From Tateyamaria omphalii (GTDB lineage: Bacteria; Pseudomonadota; Alphaproteobacteria; Rhodobacterales; Rhodobacteraceae): a stretch of 64,000 bases of DNA. Below the pieces are notes generated by a model. The model saw only the letters and a program-made list of their open reading frames with translations. It had not been told where the DNA came from and did no database searches. The stretch lies in the NCBI RefSeq assembly GCF_001969365.1, contig NZ_CP019312.1, positions 2,790,001-2,854,000 on the forward strand, read 5' to 3'. A program made the position numbers and the translations under genes. Shown here piece after piece: positions 43,276 through 50,653 of this stretch (its first letter is position 1; each line of letters begins with the position of its first letter).

Positions 43276-44934
43276 TCACACCCGCTCCATGTTGAAATCA
43301 CCGCGCACACCGGTCCCATACCGCTGCAACGCACCATCCTCGCCAACCGCATTGGGCCGGTTGAAAATCCAGTTCTGCCAGGCGGTGAGACGGCCAAAAA
43401 TGCGCGTCTCCATCGTCTCCGGCCCGGCAAAGCGCAGGTTCGCCTCCATCCCGGTCATCGCATCGGGGGAGAAGCTGGCACGCTCCTCCAGGAAAATGCG
43501 GATTTCATCCTCCCAGTCGATATCGTCCAAAATCTCGGTGACCAGCCCGGCTTCATCGGCCTCTTCCGCCTCCAACGCCTCACCGATATGCGCGCGCAGC
43601 CCCTCTGCTGCATCGGTCCCATAAAACCGCGTCTGCAACCGTGTCAGATCATTGCCCATCGGATAGGCGCCAAAATTCCCGTCGCTCAGGGTGATGGCGG
43701 CGAGGGGCCGATTGTCGCCCTCGAACGCATCCTCCATCATATACGACCGATCCACAGCCCACAGCAGCTCGGCCAGGACCCCGGCAAAGCAACTCCCATG
43801 CTCCACCAACGCCACCAGCGAGCGTGATGTCACATCGAGCCGCTTCAACACCCGCTTCCAATAGTGCCGGATCTCATTGCACAGCCAGTGCTCCGGATGC
43901 GCCAAAACCAACGCCTCATGCGCCAACACCGCCTGCGGATCACCCTGCGACCGGATCACCCAAACCCCCGCCTCCATCTCATTCAGGCGCAGATGCAAAA
44001 CCGCATCTTCCAACTCGCGCGCCAGCCGCAGGATGTAGGATCGGTCGCCCTCCGCCACCAACGCCTCAACGTCGGCGGGCGCATCCCCCTCCGGCCCTTT
44101 GATCAAAATTTCCGCCCGGCGCGCAGCGCGGTTCACAGTCACCTCCACCAGACCGTAAGACACTGACCCATGTTGCGAAATCGTCCGCTCAATCGGCCCA
44201 AACGCAATGCCCGCCGCCACATCCGCCTTGCCCGAGGCGGCTGCAAACTCCGCCGCCCGCTCTGCAACAACCTCGTCAAAGCGGGCATTCGGCACCGCCT
44301 CATCCACCAGCTTCCACTGCACAGCGCGCTTGCCCTTCACGCCCTCTTCGGTGGAACAGAACACATCCGCCCGATCCCGGCGCACCATCCGCTTGTCGGT
44401 CACGCGGGTCAGGCCCCCTGTGCCCGGCAGCACAGCCAACAAAGGCACCTCCGGCAGCGCGACCGAAGACGTCGAGTCATCCGTCAGCATGATGTGATTG
44501 CACGCCAGCGCCAGCTCATAGCCCCCACCGGCACAGGCACCCTGCACGGCGGCCACATATTTCTGCCCGCTCTCCGCCTCCGCCGCCTCATAGGCATTCC
44601 GCGTCTCATTCGTGAACTTGCAGAAGTTGACCTTGTGCGAATGCGCGGCCCCGCCCAGCATCCGAATATTGGCGCCCGCACAAAACACCCGATCCTTGGC
44701 CGACCGCATGACGACCACCTTCACCTCCGGATGCTCGAACCGCATCCGCTGGACCACATCGTTCAACTCGATATCGACGCCAAGGTCATAGGAATTCAGC
44801 TTCAGCTGATAGCCGTCGAACAGCCCGCCATCCTCGTCCACATCCATCCACAGCGTCGCCACCGGCCCGTCATAGTCCACCCGCCAATGCTTGTAGCGGC
44901 TGGGATCGGTGCGAAAGTCGATGATCTGGGTCAT
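43276..44934 (-). CDS. boxC: Benzoyl-CoA-dihydrodiol lyase BoxC
   Basis: 552 residues, double-crotonase enzyme. First domain 'KDRVFCAGANIRMLGGAAHS' (oxyanion hole, about 82-101) and 'GACAGGGYELALACNHIML'; second domain 'EHGSCFAGVLAELLWAVDRS' (about 379-398). Hydrolytically opens the epoxidised ring, releasing formate and 3,4-dehydroadipyl-CoA semialdehyde. First gene of the box transcript; BoxR-type TGCAC half-sites lie immediately upstream. Confidence 0.96.
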   Translation of the reverse strand: MTQIIDFRTDPSRYKHWRVDYDGPVATLWMDVDEDGGLFDGYQLKLNSYDLGVDIELNDVVQRMRFEHPEVKVVVMRSAKDRVFCAGANIRMLGGAAHSHKVNFCKFTNETRNAYEAAEAESGQKYVAAVQGACAGGGYELALACNHIMLTDDSTSSVALPEVPLLAVLPGTGGLTRVTDKRMVRRDRADVFCSTEEGVKGKRAVQWKLVDEAVPNARFDEVVAERAAEFAAASGKADVAAGIAFGPIERTISQHGSVSYGLVEVTVNRAARRAEILIKGPEGDAPADVEALVAEGDRSYILRLARELEDAVLHLRLNEMEAGVWVIRSQGDPQAVLAHEALVLAHPEHWLCNEIRHYWKRVLKRLDVTSRSLVALVEHGSCFAGVLAELLWAVDRSYMMEDAFEGDNRPLAAITLSDGNFGAYPMGNDLTRLQTRFYGTDAAEGLRAHIGEALEAEEADEAGLVTEILDDIDWEDEIRIFLEERASFSPDAMTGMEANLRFAGPETMETRIFGRLTAWQNWIFNRPNAVGEDGALQRYGTGVRGDFNMERV

Positions 44935-44964
44935 GAATCACATGGGCCTTGCAAGGTCGAAAGT

Positions 44965-45041
44965 GGCACTATGCTACACTGCACACGCTTCAAAATGCAC
45001 AATATGCCACCGCATACCGCGAATTAATGCACTTTACTGCG
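44965..45041. promoter_or_regulatory. BoxR operator array at the boxC promoter
   Basis: GCAC cores at 44966, 44981, 44997 and 45029 (spacings 15, 16 and 32), within GGCACT, TGCAC, TGCAC and TGCACTTTACTGCG. BzdR/BoxR proteins recognise TGCA-containing repeats. The last site overlaps the end of the hydrolase gene. Confidence 0.6.
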
Positions 45042-45843
45042 CTTCCGAGGGGGCATCCTCCAATGCCATCAACGTCCCGCAGAACGCGGCTATCGCTGGC
45101 GTCACCACCTCCGGCGCGTCCTGCTGCGGCGCATGACCGGCCCCATCGACGATCAGCGCCTCGACGGGTGAATAGGCGCGCTCTTCCACCTCACGCACCT
45201 GCGCCAGCGTGCCATAGGCATCCTCGGCCCCCTGCACGACCAGCGCGGGAATGCGCCAGTGATCAATCGCATCGCCCACATTCCAATCGGCAAAGCCCGG
45301 ATCGGTCCACGCATCGTGCCAGCCATAAAACGCCACGTCCGGGTGATCGTGATGGCGCGTGAGCCGCTCTTTCAGATCCCCATCCTCATAGGCCGTCTTC
45401 GCCGCGCGAATGGCCTCCAGCCCCTCAGGCTCGGTAAAGAAATGCGGCGCGATCAGGACCAGTCCGCGCACCCGCATGTCCGACACCGACCCGGCGTAGA
45501 TGGCCGCAATCGTCGCCCCATCCGAATGACCGAGCAGCACGGCAGACTGCACGCTCAACGCATCCAGAAGCGGCCCCAAAACATCCACCGCTTCGCGCGT
45601 CATGTAATCCAGCGGTCGCGGCAGCGGCACCGACGACGACCGCCCATACCCCGCACGCGAATAGGCCAGCACGCCCATCCCCGTCGCCTTCGACAACGCC
45701 TCCGGCCAGTCGCGCCACAGACCAACGGACCCCAGCCCCTCATGCAACATCACCAGCGTTGGCGCCTTGCCCGGTGGCGGCCCCCACCAGTCATATTCAA
45801 GCGTATGGCCCGCCAGTTCGACCTGCATCATCGGTGTCGCCAT
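45034..45843 (-). CDS. Alpha/beta hydrolase of the box cluster
   Basis: 269 residues. Nucleophile elbow 'LLGHSDGATIAAIYAG' (Ser about 102), oxyanion region 'LHEGLGSVGLWRDW' and catalytic His in 'VDGAGHAPQQDAPEVV'. Starts within the bclA stop (TGATG), so coupled to the ligase. Likely hydrolyses a pathway CoA ester, lactone or benzoate ester; the precise reaction is unknown. Confidence 0.83.
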   Translation of the reverse strand: MATPMMQVELAGHTLEYDWWGPPPGKAPTLVMLHEGLGSVGLWRDWPEALSKATGMGVLAYSRAGYGRSSSVPLPRPLDYMTREAVDVLGPLLDALSVQSAVLLGHSDGATIAAIYAGSVSDMRVRGLVLIAPHFFTEPEGLEAIRAAKTAYEDGDLKERLTRHHDHPDVAFYGWHDAWTDPGFADWNVGDAIDHWRIPALVVQGAEDAYGTLAQVREVEERAYSPVEALIVDGAGHAPQQDAPEVVTPAIAAFCGTLMALEDAPSEAQ

Positions 45844-47369
45844 CACACATCCTCCCGCAGCTTGAAGCGTTGGATCTTGCCCGTCGCCGTCTTGGGCAGG
45901 CTGTCGACGCACTCCACCCAGCGCGGATATTTCCACTTGCCCACGCGCTCCTTCACATGATCCTTCAGCATCTCTTCCAACCCCTCGGGTCGCGCGCCAT
46001 GGGGCACGACAAAGGCCTTGGGCTTTTCCAACCCATCCGCATCCCGCGCCGCGACAACGGCACATTCCAGAACGGACGCATGGGACGTGATCGCCTGCTC
46101 TACCTCGAACGGGCTGACCCAGATGCCCGACACCTTGAACATGTCATCGGTCCGCCCGCAGTAGACGAACCGTCCATCCGCGCACCGCTCATACTTGTCG
46201 CCCGTCCGCGTCCATACGCCCTCGAACGTATCGCGCGTCTTGTCCCGCCGGTTCCAATATCCGCCAGCGGCAGAGGCACCGTTGACCAGCAACTCGCCGA
46301 CCTCACCGACACCAACCTCGGCGCCCTGCTCGTCGACCAGCCGCACCTCATATCCCGGCACCGGCACGCCGGACGTGCCGTACACAACGTCCCCCGGCGC
46401 ATTGGACAGAAAGATATGCAGCATCTCGGTCGATCCGACGCCATCCAAGATCGGCACGCCCGTCAGCTTCTCCCAGCGCACACCCACATCCTCGGGCAGC
46501 GCCTCACCCGCAGAAATACACGTGCGCAAGGGCGCATCCGGCACGCCGTGGCTCTCCATATGCGCGACCATTGCGGCATAGAGCGTCGGCACCCCGCAAA
46601 AGACAGTCGGCTTTTCATCCGCAATCACCTGCACCATCGCATCCGGCGTGGGCCGCCCGCCAAAGATCGCCACAGTCGCGCCCACCGACATCGGAAACGT
46701 CATCGCATTGCCCAACCCATAGGCAAAGAAAAACTTCGCCGCCGAAAACACCACATCGTCCTCGCGCACCTGCAACACCTGCGCGCCATAGGTATCCGCC
46801 GTCGCCTTCAGCGCCGAATGCACATGATGCACCCCCTTCGGCTGCCCGGTCGAGCCCGAGGAATAGAGCCAGAACGCCGTCTCATCGTCCTTGGCCCCGA
46901 ACGGCGCAACAGGCGCCTCCGCGCGGGCCATAAACGCGTCATACCCCTCCGCGCCATCCCGCGGCTCACCAATCACAACGACCCGTCGCAAATACGGATT
47001 GCCCGCCAAAACCGGCGCCACAACATCCCACAACGCCTCAGACACAACCAACATCGTCGCCCGGCTGTCCCGCAGGATCGCATCATACACAGGCGTCGCC
47101 AGCAACGTGTTCAGCGGCACGGGGATCACCCCAGCCTTCAGCGCACCCCAAAACAGCACCGGAAACTCGATCTGATCGAGGACCAGCATCGCCACACGCT
47201 CTTCCGCCCGCACATCGGCGGCCAAAAACGCAGCCGCCGCGCGCCCCGATGCCTCGGCCAGCGCGCCATAGGTCAGGCTGCGCCCCGTCCCGACCTCGCG
47301 AAAAGCGACCCGATCGCCCCGCCCCTCGGCCACATGCCGATCCACGAAATAGGATGCCGCGTTTGCCAT
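45843..47369 (-). CDS. bclA: Benzoate-CoA ligase
   Basis: 508 residues, ANL superfamily. P-loop 'LYSSGSTGQPKGVHHVHSAL' (about 168-187), 'DGVGSTEMLHIFLSN', 'WTRTGDKYERCADGRFVYCG' and C-terminal catalytic Lys 'PKTATGKIQRFKLRE'. Activates benzoate to benzoyl-CoA for BoxB. Its upstream gap carries a BoxR-type palindrome. The TRAP transporter genes lie further upstream in the same orientation. Confidence 0.92.
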   Translation of the reverse strand: MANAASYFVDRHVAEGRGDRVAFREVGTGRSLTYGALAEASGRAAAAFLAADVRAEERVAMLVLDQIEFPVLFWGALKAGVIPVPLNTLLATPVYDAILRDSRATMLVVSEALWDVVAPVLAGNPYLRRVVVIGEPRDGAEGYDAFMARAEAPVAPFGAKDDETAFWLYSSGSTGQPKGVHHVHSALKATADTYGAQVLQVREDDVVFSAAKFFFAYGLGNAMTFPMSVGATVAIFGGRPTPDAMVQVIADEKPTVFCGVPTLYAAMVAHMESHGVPDAPLRTCISAGEALPEDVGVRWEKLTGVPILDGVGSTEMLHIFLSNAPGDVVYGTSGVPVPGYEVRLVDEQGAEVGVGEVGELLVNGASAAGGYWNRRDKTRDTFEGVWTRTGDKYERCADGRFVYCGRTDDMFKVSGIWVSPFEVEQAITSHASVLECAVVAARDADGLEKPKAFVVPHGARPEGLEEMLKDHVKERVGKWKYPRWVECVDSLPKTATGKIQRFKLREDV

Positions 47370-47450
47370 GTGTCCCCTCCCAAAGACTCAAGACCGCTGC
47401 GGTATAGTGCGCGCCACTGCCGCACCAAACAAAGGGCAGGCGCATAAATT

Positions 47451-47464
47451 GGCACTTTAGTGCA
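47451..47464. promoter_or_regulatory. BoxR-type palindrome upstream of bclA
   Basis: GGCACTTTAGTGCA: arms GCACT/AGTGC around TT, 82 bases before the bclA start. Nearly identical core to TGCACTTTACTGCG upstream of boxC, supporting one shared regulator. Further AGTGC/CACTGC half-sites lie at 47406-47420. Confidence 0.65.
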
Positions 47465-47497
47465 TCTTACAGCCCAAAGCCCGATCAACCCGACGCC

Positions 47498-48850
47498 TCA
47501 GGGGATCAAAAACAGCGTGATCGCCGGAAACGCGACCAGCAGAATCACCCGGACAATGTCCGACCCGACAAAGAACAGCACCGCCTTGTAGGTCTGGGTG
47601 ATCGGCGTCTCCCGGTCCATCGCATTGATAATAAACAAGTTCATGCCCACAGGCGGCGTGATCAGCCCCACCTCAACCACGATCAGCACCAGAATGCCAA
47701 ACCAGATCGCCACATGCTCCGGGCTCATCCCGAAATCGAGGCCCGAAATGACAGGAAAGAAAATCGGCACCGTCAGCAGGATCATCGACAGGCTGTCCAT
47801 CACGCAGCCAAACACAAGATAGAACAGCAGGATCACGCTCAGCACCAGGATGGGGGTAAACCCTTGGGACAGCACGAAATCCGCCAGCCACTGCGGCGCG
47901 CCGGACAGGGCCAGAAATCCGTTATACTGCGCCGCACCGAACACGATGAAAAAGATCATGGCCGTGGTCTTGCCCGTCCCGATCAGCGCCTCACCCAGCA
48001 CGCGCCAGCTCAGATTGCCGCCCAGCCACGCCACAAGCCCCGTGCCCGCCGCACCGATGGCGGCACCCTCGGTCGGGGTAAACCAGCCCGCGTAAATACC
48101 GCCCACCACCAGCGCGAAAATGGCCAGAACCGGCCAGGTCTCGCCCAGCGCCTTCCAGCGGTCGGGCCACGGCACAGCCTCGCGCGTGCCCGCACTGCCG
48201 GGAAACAGGCCCACATAGATCGAGATGGTCAGCACATAGCCCATCGCCGCCAGAATGCCGGGAATGAACGCCGCCAGAAACAGCTTGGCAATGTTCTGTT
48301 CGGTGATGATCGCATAGATCACCAGGATCACAGATGGCGGGATCAGGATGCCCAGCGTGCCCCCCGCGGCCAGGGTCGCGGTCGAAAACCCCCCGGAATA
48401 TCCGTATCGTTTCAGCTCCGGCAGGGCCACGCGGCCCATCGTGGCCGCCGTCGCCAGCGACGATCCACAAATCGCGCCGAACCCCGCGCAGGCGCCCACC
48501 GACGCCATCGCCACGCCGCCCTTGCGGTGGCCCAGAAAGCTCTCTGCCGCCTTGAACAGCGATGTCGACATCCCCGACAGCGTCGCAAACTGCCCCATCA
48601 AAAGGAACATCGGAATGATGGTCAGCGAGTAGTTGGAAAACGTGGTGTATGTCTCGGATTTCAGCTTGGCGAGGATCGGCGTCGCATTGCCGTTCATCGC
48701 GAAAATCCACCCCAAAAGGCCCATGAGGAACATCGCCAGACCAATGGGCGCGCGCAAAAAAATCAGGCCCAGCAGGATCGGGAAGGACCAGAACCCCAGC
48801 TCCAGCCGGGTCAGGCCCAGAAACTGGACAATCTCGCGCACCCAATCCAT
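47498..48850 (-). CDS. TRAP transporter large permease (DctM)
   Basis: 450 residues, twelve or so hydrophobic helices, DctM family: 'LRAPIGLAMFLMGLLGWIFA', 'ASVGACAGFGAICGSSLATA' (about 116-135), 'GTLGILIPPSVILVIYAIIT', 'VEVGLITPPVGMNLFIINAM'. Couples sodium-driven uptake with the DctP binding protein. Six bases separate it from the small permease gene. The adjacency to bclA suggests benzoate or related aromatic acid as substrate (inference). Confidence 0.92.
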   Translation of the reverse strand: MDWVREIVQFLGLTRLELGFWSFPILLGLIFLRAPIGLAMFLMGLLGWIFAMNGNATPILAKLKSETYTTFSNYSLTIIPMFLLMGQFATLSGMSTSLFKAAESFLGHRKGGVAMASVGACAGFGAICGSSLATAATMGRVALPELKRYGYSGGFSTATLAAGGTLGILIPPSVILVIYAIITEQNIAKLFLAAFIPGILAAMGYVLTISIYVGLFPGSAGTREAVPWPDRWKALGETWPVLAIFALVVGGIYAGWFTPTEGAAIGAAGTGLVAWLGGNLSWRVLGEALIGTGKTTAMIFFIVFGAAQYNGFLALSGAPQWLADFVLSQGFTPILVLSVILLFYLVFGCVMDSLSMILLTVPIFFPVISGLDFGMSPEHVAIWFGILVLIVVEVGLITPPVGMNLFIINAMDRETPITQTYKAVLFFVGSDIVRVILLVAFPAITLFLIP

Positions 48851-48856
48851 CTGCCG

Positions 48857-49414
48857 TTACCCTTCCGGTAAAATCTGGCGCCCGGTGGCCGCCTCGACCA
48901 CCCGGACCCAGGCGCAATAGACCGCCGTCAGCCCGGCAATCGCCGCCGCCCCCACGCTCGCGGCATAGGCCCACCAGACCGGGAATTGCAGAAACAGCGT
49001 CGTCTCGCCATTGCCGAGATAGCGCAGCATGCCTTCGTACAGGCGCAGCCCGATGAACACGATGACAGCGGCCAGTACCACCTCCCAAAACGCGCGCAGC
49101 CAGCCTAACGGGCGGCGCGGCAGGGCAGAGGTGAACACATCCACCGTCGCATGCTGGTTGTAGAACTGGCAGACTGGAAAGAACGCAAAAATGGCAAAGG
49201 CGACACCCGCCTCCGTCAACTCATACGTCCCCCGGATCTCGTCCACACCGCTGGCCAGCAGCAGCTGCCCGAACCATCCGTCGCCCAGCGCATGGCCCAG
49301 TTTCGACAGCTCACGCCCGGCAATCGACAGCGTGGTCAACAGGACCAGCCCCACCAGGACAATGCCGCCGATCACCGCCGACATCCGTGACAGCCATTTC
49401 ACCAGCCCGTACAT
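48857..49414 (-). CDS. TRAP transporter small permease (DctQ)
   Basis: 185 residues with four helices, DctQ type: 'MYGLVKWLSRMSAVIGGIVL', 'GVAFAIFAFFPVCQFYNQHA' and 'FLQFPVWWAYAASVGAAAIA'. ATG at MYGLVKW with GAGGCAGG upstream; an in-frame TTG five codons earlier is less likely. Sits between a terminator hairpin and dctM. Confidence 0.88.
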   Translation of the reverse strand: MYGLVKWLSRMSAVIGGIVLVGLVLLTTLSIAGRELSKLGHALGDGWFGQLLLASGVDEIRGTYELTEAGVAFAIFAFFPVCQFYNQHATVDVFTSALPRRPLGWLRAFWEVVLAAVIVFIGLRLYEGMLRYLGNGETTLFLQFPVWWAYAASVGAAAIAGLTAVYCAWVRVVEAATGRQILPEG

Positions 49415-49433
49415 ACCTGCCTCTTTCAATCGG

Positions 49434-49467
49434 AAAAATCGGGCCGCAGCATTCCTGCCACGGCCCG
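49434..49467 (-). terminator. Attenuating terminator between dctP and dctQM
   Basis: On the minus strand CGGGCCG...CGGCCCG (49467-49461 with 49446-49440), inner GCAG/CTGC pairing, then five U after 'GA'. Partial termination would give more binding protein than permease. Confidence 0.75.
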
Positions 49468-49489
49468 CCTTACATTTCGGTTAACCGGC

Positions 49490-50527
49490 TCAGCCTTCGT
49501 AGGCGTCCATCAGCGCGCGCGCCTCGTCGATCAGGGCCTGACCGTCGATGCCCTTGCTCTCCATATCGGCGACCCACTCGTCATAGATGGGCTGCGCGAC
49601 CGCGCGCCAGGCGTCCAGCTCGTCGCCAGACACGGTCACGATCGTGTTGCCGTTGTCCACGGCCAGCGCACGGGCCGGCCCATCGGAATCGGCCTGCGTC
49701 CCACCGGCAAAGATCGAAAACTCCAGCCCCGAATTGTCGTCAATCACCTGCTGCAGATCCGCAGGCAGGCTCTCGTACCGGTCCTTGTTCATGGCCAGCA
49801 CAAAGGTCAGGGTATACAGCGCATTGCCCTCGAACTCGGTGTGATAACCGACGAGTTCGGGGATTTTCAGCGCCGCCGTCACTTCCCACGGGATCGTCGT
49901 GCCGTCGATCACGCCTTTGCTCAGCCCCTCGGGCACCGCAGGCACGGGCATCCCCACAGGGGTCGACCCCATCTTTTCCAGCAGGTTGTTCACGGTGCGC
50001 GACCCGCCCCGGATCTTCAGGCCCGCCATATCGTCGGGCGTGTTCACTTCCTTGTTCACGTGGATCATGCCCGGCCCGTGCACCCAGGTGCCCAGAATGT
50101 GCACATCCTTGAACTCGGTGTCTTTCATATGCGTTTCAAACATCTGCCAGTATGCCGACGACATCGCGCGCGCGTCTGTCATCATAAAGGGCAGCTCGAA
50201 CACTTCGGTGCGCGGGAAGCGGCCCGGCGTATAGCCGACCACGGTCCAGACGACATCGGCGACCCCGTCCACGGCCTGGTCGATCAGTTCGGGCGGGCGC
50301 CCCCCCAGCTGCATCGACGGAAAGCGGTCAACCTTGATGCGGCCCTCTGATGCGGCCTCAACATTGTCGGCCCAGACATCCAGGACCAGCTTGGGCACAT
50401 TGGCCTGCGCAGGCAGGAACTGGTGCAGGTTCAGCGTGACCTCCTGGGCAAAAGCGGCCGTGCCGGACCCGATGGCCAGCGCCGCAGCGCCCGCCAGATT
50501 CAGAAACGATTTGCGCGTAAGTGACAT
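49490..50527 (-). CDS. TRAP transporter solute-binding protein (DctP)
   Basis: 345 residues. Signal peptide 'NLAGAAALAIGSGTAAFA' cut before QEVTLN. DctP fold: 'ELPFMMTDARAMSSAYWQMF' (about 113-132), 'HGPGMIHVNKEVNTPDDMAG', conserved Arg in 'LKIRGGSRTVNNLL' that binds carboxylates, 'GVIDGTTIPWEV'. Carboxylate ligand, possibly an aromatic acid given the neighbours. GGGAGGAAA ribosome-binding site. Confidence 0.9.
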   Translation of the reverse strand: MSLTRKSFLNLAGAAALAIGSGTAAFAQEVTLNLHQFLPAQANVPKLVLDVWADNVEAASEGRIKVDRFPSMQLGGRPPELIDQAVDGVADVVWTVVGYTPGRFPRTEVFELPFMMTDARAMSSAYWQMFETHMKDTEFKDVHILGTWVHGPGMIHVNKEVNTPDDMAGLKIRGGSRTVNNLLEKMGSTPVGMPVPAVPEGLSKGVIDGTTIPWEVTAALKIPELVGYHTEFEGNALYTLTFVLAMNKDRYESLPADLQQVIDDNSGLEFSIFAGGTQADSDGPARALAVDNGNTIVTVSGDELDAWRAVAQPIYDEWVADMESKGIDGQALIDEARALMDAYEG

Positions 50528-50653
50528 GAATTTCCTCCCTTTTCCGGTCAGGTGTCCATGGCCTGACTCGCTCTTCCAGGAAGATTGTTATGCAACGCAA
50601 CCAATGCTGTCACCCGCCTTTGTAACTATATCGCCGGTTTCCGCCCGGCCCGA

